This document shows, one piece after another, positions 52,199 to 59,553 of a stretch of DNA of 64,000 nt; the first letter of the stretch is position 1; every line of letters starts with the position of its first letter. Source of the stretch: Bog-159 sp049520215 (lineage in GTDB: Bacteria > Acidobacteriota > Terriglobia > Bryobacterales > Bryobacteraceae). The position numbers and the translations under genes are program-made. The stretch spans positions 1 to 64,000 of the forward strand of contig JBEKPZ010000016.1 in NCBI GenBank assembly GCA_049520215.1, in the 5' to 3' direction. The notes beneath the pieces were generated by a model. That model was not told where the DNA came from, did not search any database, and worked only from the letters and a program-made list of their open reading frames with translations.

Positions 52199-53710
52199 AT
52201 GTTTCGCAGCCGTTGGATGTTGTGGGCCGGCATTCTGGTGTTTCCGCCGCTAGGGCTGGTGTTGTGGTGGATGCGCGGCGGCGTGCGCCCGTTGGCGCGC
52301 ATCGCGGGCACGCTCGGTATTTGCGTGGTGGCGATCGTCGAGTTGTTCGCCGTGTACGGCATGCGCCTGGAATGGAACGGCGCCATGAAGGTGTCCGGAG
52401 TCTCCTTCGAAACCCGGGCGCATCGCGATGCGCGGGTGGAGGCGAGCCGTACGCGACAGCGCGCCGAGGCTCCAGCGCCGGTGGAGACCGCGCGAACCGT
52501 TACCGCGCCCGTGCCTGCACGCACCAGCGAGCGCGTCCCGCCGCCTTACTGGACGGACTTCCGTGGTCCGAACCGCGCGGGCATATACGCGGAGACCCAG
52601 ATCGAAACAGCCTGGCCGGCCTCGGGATTGCCGCGGCTGTGGAAGGAGCCGGTGGGTGGCGGGTACGCATCCTTTACGGTGGGCGAGGGACGCGCGTACA
52701 CCATCGAGCAACGTCGCGACCGTGAGGCCATCGCGGCGTATGACATCGAGACGGGGCGAGAGCTGTGGGCGTTCGCGTATCCGGCGCTATTCGATGAGAT
52801 CCTGGGCGGGGCCGGGCCGCGCGCTACGCCGGTGTATCACGACGGGCTGATCTATTCGCTGGGCGCGAAGGGCGATTTGTATTGCCTGTGGGCGAAGACC
52901 GGCAAGCCGAAATGGTCGAAGAACATCCTGGCGGACAATGGGGCTGAGAATCAGCACTGGGGGATGGCGGCGTCGCCATTGATTGTGGACGGCATGGTGG
53001 TGGTGACGCCTGGCGGAGCCCAGGGCAAGAGCATGGCAGCCTACGACCGGTTGAGCGGCGCGCCTGTGTGGCGGGCGCTCGACGACCGGGCGGGATACAC
53101 ATCGCCGATCCTGGCCACCCTGGCCGGGCGCAGGCAGATCGTGTGGATCAGCGGACAGCGCGCGGTAGGGGTGGCGCCCGAGAATGGCGCGCTGCTTTGG
53201 GAATATGCGTTCCCGGGGCAGATGGATATGAACTGCTCGCAGCCGGTGGTGGTGGATGAGGCGCACGTGTTGCTCTCGTCGGCGCAGGGTCCGGGCGCTG
53301 CGTTGCTGGAGATAAGCAAAACGGGCGAGGCCTATGCGGCGCGCGCCGTGTGGCAGAACAACCGCATGAAGAATAAGTTCAACTCGTCGGTGCTCTACCA
53401 GGGTTTCATTTATGGTTTCGACGAAGCCATTCTGGCGTGCATCGATCCCCAGACCGGCGAAGTGAAATGGAAGGGCGGGCGCTACGGTTATGGGCAATTG
53501 CTGCTGGCCGGCGGATACCTGGTGGTGGTGACCGAGCAGGGCGACGTGGTGCTGGTGCGGGCCACGCCGGAGGGGCATCGGGAGTTGGCGCGCTTCTCCG
53601 CGATCGAGGGACGCACGTGGAACATTCCGGCGATCGATAATGGGCTGCTGCTGGTCCGCAACTCGAGCGAAATGGCGTGTTTCCGGTTGGGACCGGGGGC
53701 CGGGAAATGA
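52199..53710 (+). CDS. membrane-anchored PQQ-like beta-propeller protein
   Basis: The 503-residue protein has two N-terminal helices (AGILVFPPLGLVLWW and ARIAGTLGICVVAIVELFAV), a Pro/Ala-rich linker and a beta-propeller with repeated blade motifs. Examples are AYDIETGRELWAF, YSLGAKGDLYCLWAKTGKPK, AYDRLSGAPVW, and IDPQTGEVKWK. Such quinoprotein-like propellers serve as dehydrogenases or BamB-type scaffolds. No catalytic Asp-Glu pair can be fixed by eye. GGAGG lies close to the ATG at 52199. Its stop overlaps the start of the DmpA-like gene. Confidence 0.78.
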   Translation: MFRSRWMLWAGILVFPPLGLVLWWMRGGVRPLARIAGTLGICVVAIVELFAVYGMRLEWNGAMKVSGVSFETRAHRDARVEASRTRQRAEAPAPVETARTVTAPVPARTSERVPPPYWTDFRGPNRAGIYAETQIETAWPASGLPRLWKEPVGGGYASFTVGEGRAYTIEQRRDREAIAAYDIETGRELWAFAYPALFDEILGGAGPRATPVYHDGLIYSLGAKGDLYCLWAKTGKPKWSKNILADNGAENQHWGMAASPLIVDGMVVVTPGGAQGKSMAAYDRLSGAPVWRALDDRAGYTSPILATLAGRRQIVWISGQRAVGVAPENGALLWEYAFPGQMDMNCSQPVVVDEAHVLLSSAQGPGAALLEISKTGEAYAARAVWQNNRMKNKFNSSVLYQGFIYGFDEAILACIDPQTGEVKWKGGRYGYGQLLLAGGYLVVVTEQGDVVLVRATPEGHRELARFSAIEGRTWNIPAIDNGLLLVRNSSEMACFRLGPGAGK

Positions 53711-54879
53711 AATCACCGCTCGTTTGGGCTTGGATGCTGGCGGCGCCGGCTTTGGCGTTTGCGCAGACAGAAGCGCGGCCGCGGATTCGCGACCTGGGTG
53801 TGCAGATCGGCATTTTGCAGCCGGGGCCGTTGAACGCGATCACCGATGTGGCGGGCGTCAAGGTCGGCCAGACCACGCTGATCCGGGGAGACAACATTCG
53901 TACGGGTGTGACCGCGATTCTGCCGCACGGAGGGAACCTGTTTCGGGAGAAGGTTCCGGGCGCGGTCTTTGTGGGCAACGCTTTTGGGAAACTCATTGGT
54001 TCCACCCAGGTGAACGAGTTGGGGGAAATCGAGACGCCCATCCTGCTGACTTCGACGCTCTCGGTGGGCCGGGTTGCGGACGCGTTGATCGGCTATATGT
54101 TGAGACTGCCCGGCGATGAAGATGTGAGATCGGTGAATCCGCTGGTAGGCGAGACCAACGACGCTTACTTGAACGACATCCGCTCCCGTCCCATCACGGA
54201 AGAGGATGTGGTCTCCGCGATTACCAACGCCAAAGAAGGACCCGTGGAAGAAGGGGCGGTGGGCGCCGGGACCGGCACGATGGCGTTCGGTTTCAAAGGC
54301 GGCATCGGAACTTCGTCGCGGCGGCTTCCGAACTCCCAGGGCGGCTACACTGTCGGGGTTTTGGTTCAGACGAACTTCGGGGGCGTCCTGAGTATAGCGG
54401 GTGTTCCGGTTGGCAAGGAACTGGGGAGCCCTAATTTATTGAACTACATGCAGCAAAGGGGCGCGGCGGACGCGATGCCGGGTCCCCAGAGCGCCAATGG
54501 GTCGATCATGATGGTGGTGGCGACCGATGCTCCGATCGATCACCGCAATCTAGACCGCCTGGCAGCGCGCGCCATGCTGGGACTCGGGCGCACGGGATCG
54601 AGCGAGAGCAATGGCAGCGGCGATTATGTGATTGCCTTTTCGGCCGCTGCGGGAGTCCGCATCGAAGCCGACAGCCTCATGTATCGGCCGACGGCGCTGC
54701 TGCCGAATGAGAGCATGTCTCCGCTGTTTGAGGCGGTGATCGAGGCGACCGAAGAGGCGATCTACAACTCGATGTTTGGTGCGCACGATATGACTGGGAA
54801 CGGGCATACGGTGAAGGCGTTGCCGCTGCAGGAGACCATCGCCCTGCTGAAGAAACATGGCGCGATACCTGCGAAATAG
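53707..54879 (+). CDS. exported DmpA-family aminopeptidase (S58)
   Basis: The 390-residue protein has a signal peptide (WAWMLAAPALAFAQ). It then shows the DmpA/P1 family pattern RIRDLGVQIGILQPGPLNAI, ITDVAGVKVGQTTLIRG, GTGTMAFGFKGGIGTSSR and GGYTVGVLVQTNFGG. The autocleavage and nucleophile Ser266 is in NGSIMMVVATDAP. These Ntn-hydrolases release N-terminal amino acids or cleave D-Ala esters after self-processing into two chains. Its ATG overlaps the preceding stop. Confidence 0.9.
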   Translation: MKSPLVWAWMLAAPALAFAQTEARPRIRDLGVQIGILQPGPLNAITDVAGVKVGQTTLIRGDNIRTGVTAILPHGGNLFREKVPGAVFVGNAFGKLIGSTQVNELGEIETPILLTSTLSVGRVADALIGYMLRLPGDEDVRSVNPLVGETNDAYLNDIRSRPITEEDVVSAITNAKEGPVEEGAVGAGTGTMAFGFKGGIGTSSRRLPNSQGGYTVGVLVQTNFGGVLSIAGVPVGKELGSPNLLNYMQQRGAADAMPGPQSANGSIMMVVATDAPIDHRNLDRLAARAMLGLGRTGSSESNGSGDYVIAFSAAAGVRIEADSLMYRPTALLPNESMSPLFEAVIEATEEAIYNSMFGAHDMTGNGHTVKALPLQETIALLKKHGAIPAK

Positions 54880-54891
54880 GGAGGACAGGTC

Positions 54892-55506
54892 ATGCCAATC
54901 GCCCTAACCGAAGTACATGCGCCGGTAGCGCCGCCCGATCCGCCGCGAAAGCGATGGACGCGCGCGGAGTGCGACGTCCTGGAGGCATCCGGTCTGCTGG
55001 ATCAGGAGAGCCTGGAGCTGGTAGAAGGGGAGTTGATCAGTAGGGCAGGGAGGAAACGGCCTCACGTGAACTCGCTGACCGAGGTGCACGGTTGGTTGGT
55101 GCGAGTCTTCGGATTTCGCTCGGTGAACGTAGAGGCGCCCATCGATGTGGCCCCTGAGGATAATCCCACCAACGAACCGGTGCCGGATCTGATCGTTCTG
55201 CGGCAGAATCGATCGCGTTTAACCTCGAATCCGCGAGCGCAGGATTTGCTGCTCGTGGTGGAGATCGCCGACACCAGCCTCAACTTCGACCTCACGGTAA
55301 AGGCGGCGCTCTACGCCAGGGCCGGTGTGTCCGAATGCTGGGTTCTCGACGTCGGCGGCCGCCGGCTGCTGGTGCACCGCAATCCGCGATCGGGGGCGTT
55401 TGCGGACGTGGCTGCTTATAGCGAGCATGAAAGCGCGTCGCCGCTGGCCGCGCCACACGCGCAATTCCACGTGGCGGATGGCCTTCCCGATCGCGTAGCC
55501 GTCTGA
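54892..55506 (+). CDS. Uma2 family (DUF820) endonuclease-like protein
   Basis: The 204-residue protein has the DUF820 pattern: LDQESLELVEGELIS, VPDLIVLRQN, LLLVVEIADTSLNFDL, KAALYARAGVSECWVLDV. The Asp, Glu and Lys of the PD-(D/E)XK-like core are present in the second, third and fourth segments. Family members are common in cyanobacteria and Acidobacteria; their role is unproven. GGGAGGACAGG precedes the ATG at 54892. It follows the DmpA-like gene by 12 bases. Confidence 0.85.
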   Translation: MPIALTEVHAPVAPPDPPRKRWTRAECDVLEASGLLDQESLELVEGELISRAGRKRPHVNSLTEVHGWLVRVFGFRSVNVEAPIDVAPEDNPTNEPVPDLIVLRQNRSRLTSNPRAQDLLLVVEIADTSLNFDLTVKAALYARAGVSECWVLDVGGRRLLVHRNPRSGAFADVAAYSEHESASPLAAPHAQFHVADGLPDRVAV

Positions 55507-55551
55507 CAACCATATCGCGCGGCACTTCCTTGTGCGGGTCCGGGCTCCCGG

Positions 55552-55587
55552 TGTCTCATTCTGAAACACGCATCTCAATTCTGTACA
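55552..55587 (+). promoter_or_regulatory. tandem operator, likely enhancer site for a sigma-54 activator
   Basis: TGTCTCATTCTGAAACA at 55552-55568 is a near-perfect 7-3-7 palindrome (TGTNTCA/TGANACA). A weaker copy, CATCTCAATTCTGTACA at 55571-55587, follows after two bases. Its centre is about 100 bases before the -24/-12 site at 55650, a usual distance for an enhancer-binding protein. Confidence 0.6.
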
Positions 55588-55649
55588 GCGGGTCGCGGCA
55601 TACGCTCTTCAAGTCACAGCAGTAAAGGGACTTAGGCTGGGCATTGGGG

Positions 55650-55665
55650 TGGCCCGGCCCGTGCA
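55650..55665 (+). promoter_or_regulatory. sigma-54 -24/-12 promoter of the Flp pilin gene
   Basis: TGGCCCGGCCCGTGCA has the invariant GG and GC separated by exactly ten bases (GG at 55651-55652, GC at 55663-55664), matching TGGCAC-N5-TTGCA closely. The pilin start codon lies 80 bases downstream. Confidence 0.65.
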
Positions 55666-55743
55666 ATGGGAGATGGTGATCGGTGGTGCGCCGACCGGCC
55701 CATCCCGTGACTGACAGAGTGAGGCAAAAAGGAGCAGATTGTT

Positions 55744-55920
55744 ATGAAGACGTTTTGTGCGCGTTTGTGGCATGACGAGCAAGGTCAGGACCTGATCGAA
55801 TACACGTTGATGCTGGCCTTCGTGGCGTTGGCTTCGGCGGCGTTATTTTCCACCGCCGGTTCGAGTGTCAACATTATTTGGTCGAAGACCAACTCGCAAC
55901 TGAGCACCGCGGCGAGCTAG
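55744..55920 (+). CDS. Flp/Fap-type type IVb pilin
   Basis: A 58-codon gene starts at the ATG at 55744 after AAAAAGGAG and ends at TAG 55918-55920. The product begins MKTFCARLWHDEQGQDLIEY, with the prepilin cleavage motif (Gly then Gln-Asp, with the conserved Glu-Tyr). One hydrophobic helix follows (TLMLAFVALASAALFSTAG). Flp pilins assemble into adhesive tad pili. No tad genes lie in this window. The promoter region has a sigma-54 site and a palindromic operator. Confidence 0.88.
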   Translation: MKTFCARLWHDEQGQDLIEYTLMLAFVALASAALFSTAGSSVNIIWSKTNSQLSTAAS

Positions 55921-56046
55921 GGATGTTGGTGAGTTCGGCGCGCGGCAGTCGGGAAACGGGGCGGCGGCGAGGGCGGGCAGGTCCCGTTCTCTTGGAGGCT
56001 GGGGGCCTCAGGCCGCCCTTGCTTTCGAACTAGGCACGGGAGGCCG

Positions 56047-56889
56047 ATGGTTTCCCTGCGGGAATCTCAAAACCCGGATGGCGGCTGGCCTTACCGGCGA
56101 GGCGGGCCGTCCTGGACCGAGTCCACGGCCTATGCGCTGTTGGCGCTCATGGCGCAAAGATCGGTTGGAGAAGGGGTCGGGAAAGGGCTGCGGTGGCTCG
56201 CCGCCGCGCAGCTTCCGGATGGCGGTTGGCCGCCGCAGCCGGCGGTCGGCCGGAGCACCTGGGTGACCGCGATAGCGGCGCTGCTGGGGCCGGCGGCGCT
56301 AGGTGGGGAGGCCTACCGGCGCGGCATTGTCTGGATCGTAGAGCAAACCGGCCAGGAAACCAAGTTTCTGAGCCGGGTGCGGCAATTCCTGACGGGAAAT
56401 CCGCAGGGCGATCCTGGTTGGCCCTGGTATCCCGGAACCAGCGCGTGGGTGACGCCCACGGCGTTGTCGATGCTGGCCCTCGGCAAGGCTGCGCGATCGG
56501 CAGGCTCTCCGCAAATTCGGGCGCGGCTGGACATGGGCGCTGCGTATCTGCTGGCGCACGCCTGCAGCGATGGAGGCTGGAACCATGGGGCGGCTCGAGC
56601 GTTGGATTATGACGCGCGTTCCTATGCGGAAACCACCGGCGTAGCGCTGCTGGCGTTGCACGGCAAGGACTCACCGGCCATTCGCAAAGCCTGCCATTGG
56701 GCGCAGGCGCAGTTGCCGGAGTGCCGGGCATCGGAAGCCGAAAGCTGGATGCGGCTGGGATTGCTGGCACACGGACAGCTTCCATCGGACGCTCCTGGAC
56801 CGGTGCGCCCGCCCCGATCCATCCAAAACGCAGCCTTGGCGCTGCTGGCGTCGGCCGCCGTCACGGGCCGGAATGTGTTCCTGGAGTGA
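56047..56889 (+). CDS. alpha-alpha toroid (terpene cyclase/prenyltransferase-like) protein
   Basis: The 280-residue protein has QW-like repeats typical of squalene cyclase and prenyltransferase toroids: SQNPDGGWPYRRGG, AAQLPDGGWPPQ and ACSDGGWNHGA. It is about half the length of a full squalene-hopene cyclase and lacks a visible DXDD acid motif, so it is probably a single toroid of another function. GGGAGG precedes the ATG. It is followed by a DUF362 protein after a hairpin repeat. Confidence 0.75.
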   Translation: MVSLRESQNPDGGWPYRRGGPSWTESTAYALLALMAQRSVGEGVGKGLRWLAAAQLPDGGWPPQPAVGRSTWVTAIAALLGPAALGGEAYRRGIVWIVEQTGQETKFLSRVRQFLTGNPQGDPGWPWYPGTSAWVTPTALSMLALGKAARSAGSPQIRARLDMGAAYLLAHACSDGGWNHGAARALDYDARSYAETTGVALLALHGKDSPAIRKACHWAQAQLPECRASEAESWMRLGLLAHGQLPSDAPGPVRPPRSIQNAALALLASAAVTGRNVFLE

Positions 56890-56947
56890 ATAGCACATGG
56901 CCTGCGGCCACAGCGGGTATGAAAAAGACGCGCGCTTGGCGCGCGTT

Positions 56948-57000
56948 GGCGGCCTGAGAGGCCGCCGGGCCCAGAGGGCACCCCCACGGGCCTGCCCCAC
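56948..57000. repeat. hairpin repeat ending in GGGCCTGCCCCAC
   Basis: GGCGGCCTGAGAGGCCGCC is followed by GGGCCCAGAGGGCACCCCCA and CGGGCCTGCCCCAC. The wording GAGGGCACCCC is shared with 34561-34575. Confidence 0.82.
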
Positions 57001-57015
57001 AGTCGAAGGATCGGA

Positions 57016-57984
57016 ATGGCTGGTTTGAATCGGCGCGAGTTTCTGACAGGGGCGGCAGCCGGTTTAGCTTTGGCTGGCTGCTCGCGAAGGCGCGCGCCCC
57101 GGCCGGCGTCGAAACCCGAGCGGCTGGTTTCGGTGGTGCGCCAGCCGGACTACACCCAGGATTTGTACGGTGAACTGCGCCGGGTGCTGGCCGAGCACCG
57201 TCTCGATGTCCGCGGGAAACGGGTGCTGCTGAAACCTAACCTGGTAGAGTTCGAGCCGTCGAGCCCTATCAATACGCACCCCTTGCTGGTCGATGCGGCA
57301 TTGGAAGCCTTCCGCGAGTTGGGGGCTGAAGTCTCGATCGGGGAAGGGCCGGGCCACCGCCGCAACACGCTGGACATGGCGGAGGCGGCGGGATATTTCG
57401 AAACCATCCCACGGTTCGAAGATCTCTTCACCGATCTGAACCTCGACGGGGTGACCGAGGTGCGCCTGGCGCGTCCGCAATCCCGGCTGCAGTCGGTTTA
57501 TCTGGCGCAGCGTGCGGTTTGCTGCGACTTGCTGGTCTCCATGCCCAAGATGAAGACGCATCACTGGGTGGGGGCCACCTTGAGCATGAAGAACCTGTTT
57601 GGGACCGTATCCGGCGGAGTCTACGGATGGCCCAAGAACATCCTCCACTGCGCCGGGATTCCGGGCTGCGTGGCGGATTTATACCACGCGCTGCCGCGGC
57701 ATTTTGCCATAGTCGACGGGATCGTCGGGATGGAAGGAAACGGGCCGATTCAGGGCACGCCCAAGCGGTCGGGAGTGGTGGTCGCCGGCGGGGACTTGGC
57801 GGCAGTGGATGCGGTCTGCTGCGAAATTATGTCCATCGATCCGCGCCGGATCGAGTATCTCAAGATGGCGGTTGGGGATGTGGAAGCACTGGCGAGGTCG
57901 ATCCACCAGATTGGGGAGCCGATTGCGAATGTCAGGACCCGGTTCGACCTTCTACCGGAGTGGAGCGGGATTCGCCTTTCGTGA
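57016..57984 (+). CDS. Tat-exported DUF362 lipoprotein
   Basis: The 322-residue protein has a Tat signal with lipobox (RREFLTGAAAGLALAGCS). It then shows the DUF362 pattern: VLLKPNLVEFEPSSPINTHP, VSIGEGPGHRRNTLDMAE, SMPKMKTHHWVGATLSMKNL and DGIVGMEGNGPIQGTP. DUF362 proteins often have ferredoxin-like partners, but their reaction is unknown. The toroid protein upstream and the GT87-like protein downstream may be in the same pathway. Confidence 0.85.
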   Translation: MAGLNRREFLTGAAAGLALAGCSRRRAPRPASKPERLVSVVRQPDYTQDLYGELRRVLAEHRLDVRGKRVLLKPNLVEFEPSSPINTHPLLVDAALEAFRELGAEVSIGEGPGHRRNTLDMAEAAGYFETIPRFEDLFTDLNLDGVTEVRLARPQSRLQSVYLAQRAVCCDLLVSMPKMKTHHWVGATLSMKNLFGTVSGGVYGWPKNILHCAGIPGCVADLYHALPRHFAIVDGIVGMEGNGPIQGTPKRSGVVVAGGDLAAVDAVCCEIMSIDPRRIEYLKMAVGDVEALARSIHQIGEPIANVRTRFDLLPEWSGIRLS

Positions 57985-58054
57985 AAGACCTATTGGGTCT
58001 CGCGTAATACGGTGGCGGTTTTCGCGAGGATGTGCCCCTCCGCATCGGGGCTGA

Positions 58055-58156
58055 TGTGGGGCGGCCAATCTTGGCCGCGGCCGCCTTTTAAAAGGCGGCT
58101 CGGGCCGGCTGAAAGCCGCCCCCAGAGGGGACCCGGGGCAGAATTGCCCGCCCCAC
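58055..58156. repeat. 102-bp composite hairpin repeat
   Basis: TGTGGGGCGGCCAATCTTGGCC, GCCGCCTTTTAAAAGGCGGC and GCCGGCTGAAAGCCG are followed by CCAGAGGGGACCCGG, GGGCAGAATTGCCC and GCCCCAC. It lies just before the GT87-like gene start and shows which upstream start codons are unlikely. Confidence 0.85.
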
Positions 58157-58176
58157 AAGGGCTAGTTCACTGTATT

Positions 58177-59505
58177 ATGCGAGCCTCAATAATGCCGAGT
58201 TTTGGGCGCGCTGAAATCCGGATGGCCGCGCTCACCATGATCGGCATGGCGATTCTGCTGCAATCGACAGCCTTGATTTGGTATCCGCGTCTGCCATTTC
58301 ACCACGAGCTGGGCAGCGATTTCATGGCCTTCTACACAGCGGGAACGACCCTGAACCGGCTCCCGCCGGCCGCCCGGCTATACGATCCCGAACTGCAGCA
58401 ACGCCTGCGTACCGAGATCATGCCGGACGCGGACAAGGCTACCCGGCTGCCTTATCTGTATCCTCCTTTTATAGCGGCGGCCATGAGTCCATTGGCGCGG
58501 CTACCGTACCGCTGGGCCTTCGTGGCCTGGCTGGCCCTCGGCGGCGTCTTGTATGCCGCTGGCCTCTATCTCCTCCAATCCTGCTGCCGGCTGGGGCAGC
58601 ATCGCCACACGGCCCTGCTGCTGGCGCTGTCGTTTACCCCATTTCTTTTCGAAGCCTGGGGCGGAGGCCAAATCTCGGCGCTGGCGTTTTCGGCGCTGGC
58701 GGCCGCGCTTTGGCTGGAGCGCGCCGGCAGGCCGTTCGCCGCCGGCCTTTGCGCCGGGCTGTGCTGTTACAAGCCGCAGGTGTTCCTGGTGCTGGCCGGC
58801 TTGTTCGTGGTGGCGAGGCTGGGGCGCCTGGTGGCGGGAACGCTCGTTAGCAGTTCGGTGCTGGCGGGCCTGAGTTTCCTGATGCTGGGCCGCGCCGGCG
58901 CCGCCACGTACCTGCGGTTGATGATGCAATACGGGACCGCCATTTCGGTAAAGCCCTCGGCCTGGCCCTTGCATAAATTTGTCGATCCGAGTGCCTTCTT
59001 CCACCTGATATTGGGTGGCGATACATGGATCGGCCGGACGCTGTTTTACCTGGCCGCCGCCGCGGCGCTCCTGTTGGCTGTACGCGCCTGGGCGCGCTAC
59101 CGCCGCGCCAGCCGGGACCAGCGCATGTTGTGCTGGGCCGGCGCCATGCCGGTGCTGCTGCTGGCCAGTTTCTACACGCCGGTGTACGACGCCACCCTGC
59201 TGGTGCTGAGCGGCTTTCTGGTAGCGGGCGTCGTTTACAGTAACGGACGGCCGGAGATCGTCCGGTCTTTTGAGGCGATGGTGCTGCTGGTCTACTTGGG
59301 GGCCATCGTCAGCCAGCCGGTCGCGCGCGTTCTGCACGTTCAAGTTCTTACGATGATTCTGGCTTTGAGCGCCGTGTATGTTTTCTCGCTGCGCGCTTCG
59401 TTTGGGAGCTGTCGCGCCGCAATGAGGCGTCCGCCAGCGAAGCCTAAGTCCCAAAAACGGACGGCAGACGCGCCGGCGCTTCCGGTCGCGTCCCGCATTT
59501 ACTAA
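58177..59505 (+). CDS. GT87-like (DUF2029) membrane glycosyltransferase
   Basis: This 442-residue polytopic membrane protein has an N-terminal helix followed by the DUF2029 pattern GSDFMAFYTAGTTLNRLPPA, ARLYDPELQQRL and RLPYLYPPFIAAAMSPLARL. About ten further helices are predicted, with GGGQISALAFSALAAALWLE and CYKPQVFLVLAGLFVV. GT87 enzymes transfer mannose from a polyprenyl donor in actinobacteria; the acceptor here is unknown. The start is the ATG at 58177, since the frame upstream is hairpin repeat. Confidence 0.8.
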   Translation: MRASIMPSFGRAEIRMAALTMIGMAILLQSTALIWYPRLPFHHELGSDFMAFYTAGTTLNRLPPAARLYDPELQQRLRTEIMPDADKATRLPYLYPPFIAAAMSPLARLPYRWAFVAWLALGGVLYAAGLYLLQSCCRLGQHRHTALLLALSFTPFLFEAWGGGQISALAFSALAAALWLERAGRPFAAGLCAGLCCYKPQVFLVLAGLFVVARLGRLVAGTLVSSSVLAGLSFLMLGRAGAATYLRLMMQYGTAISVKPSAWPLHKFVDPSAFFHLILGGDTWIGRTLFYLAAAAALLLAVRAWARYRRASRDQRMLCWAGAMPVLLLASFYTPVYDATLLVLSGFLVAGVVYSNGRPEIVRSFEAMVLLVYLGAIVSQPVARVLHVQVLTMILALSAVYVFSLRASFGSCRAAMRRPPAKPKSQKRTADAPALPVASRIY

Positions 59506-59553
59506 CAGATACGCGCCGCGGCGCTCCGGCAAGAAGCGTGCTACCGACAACGC

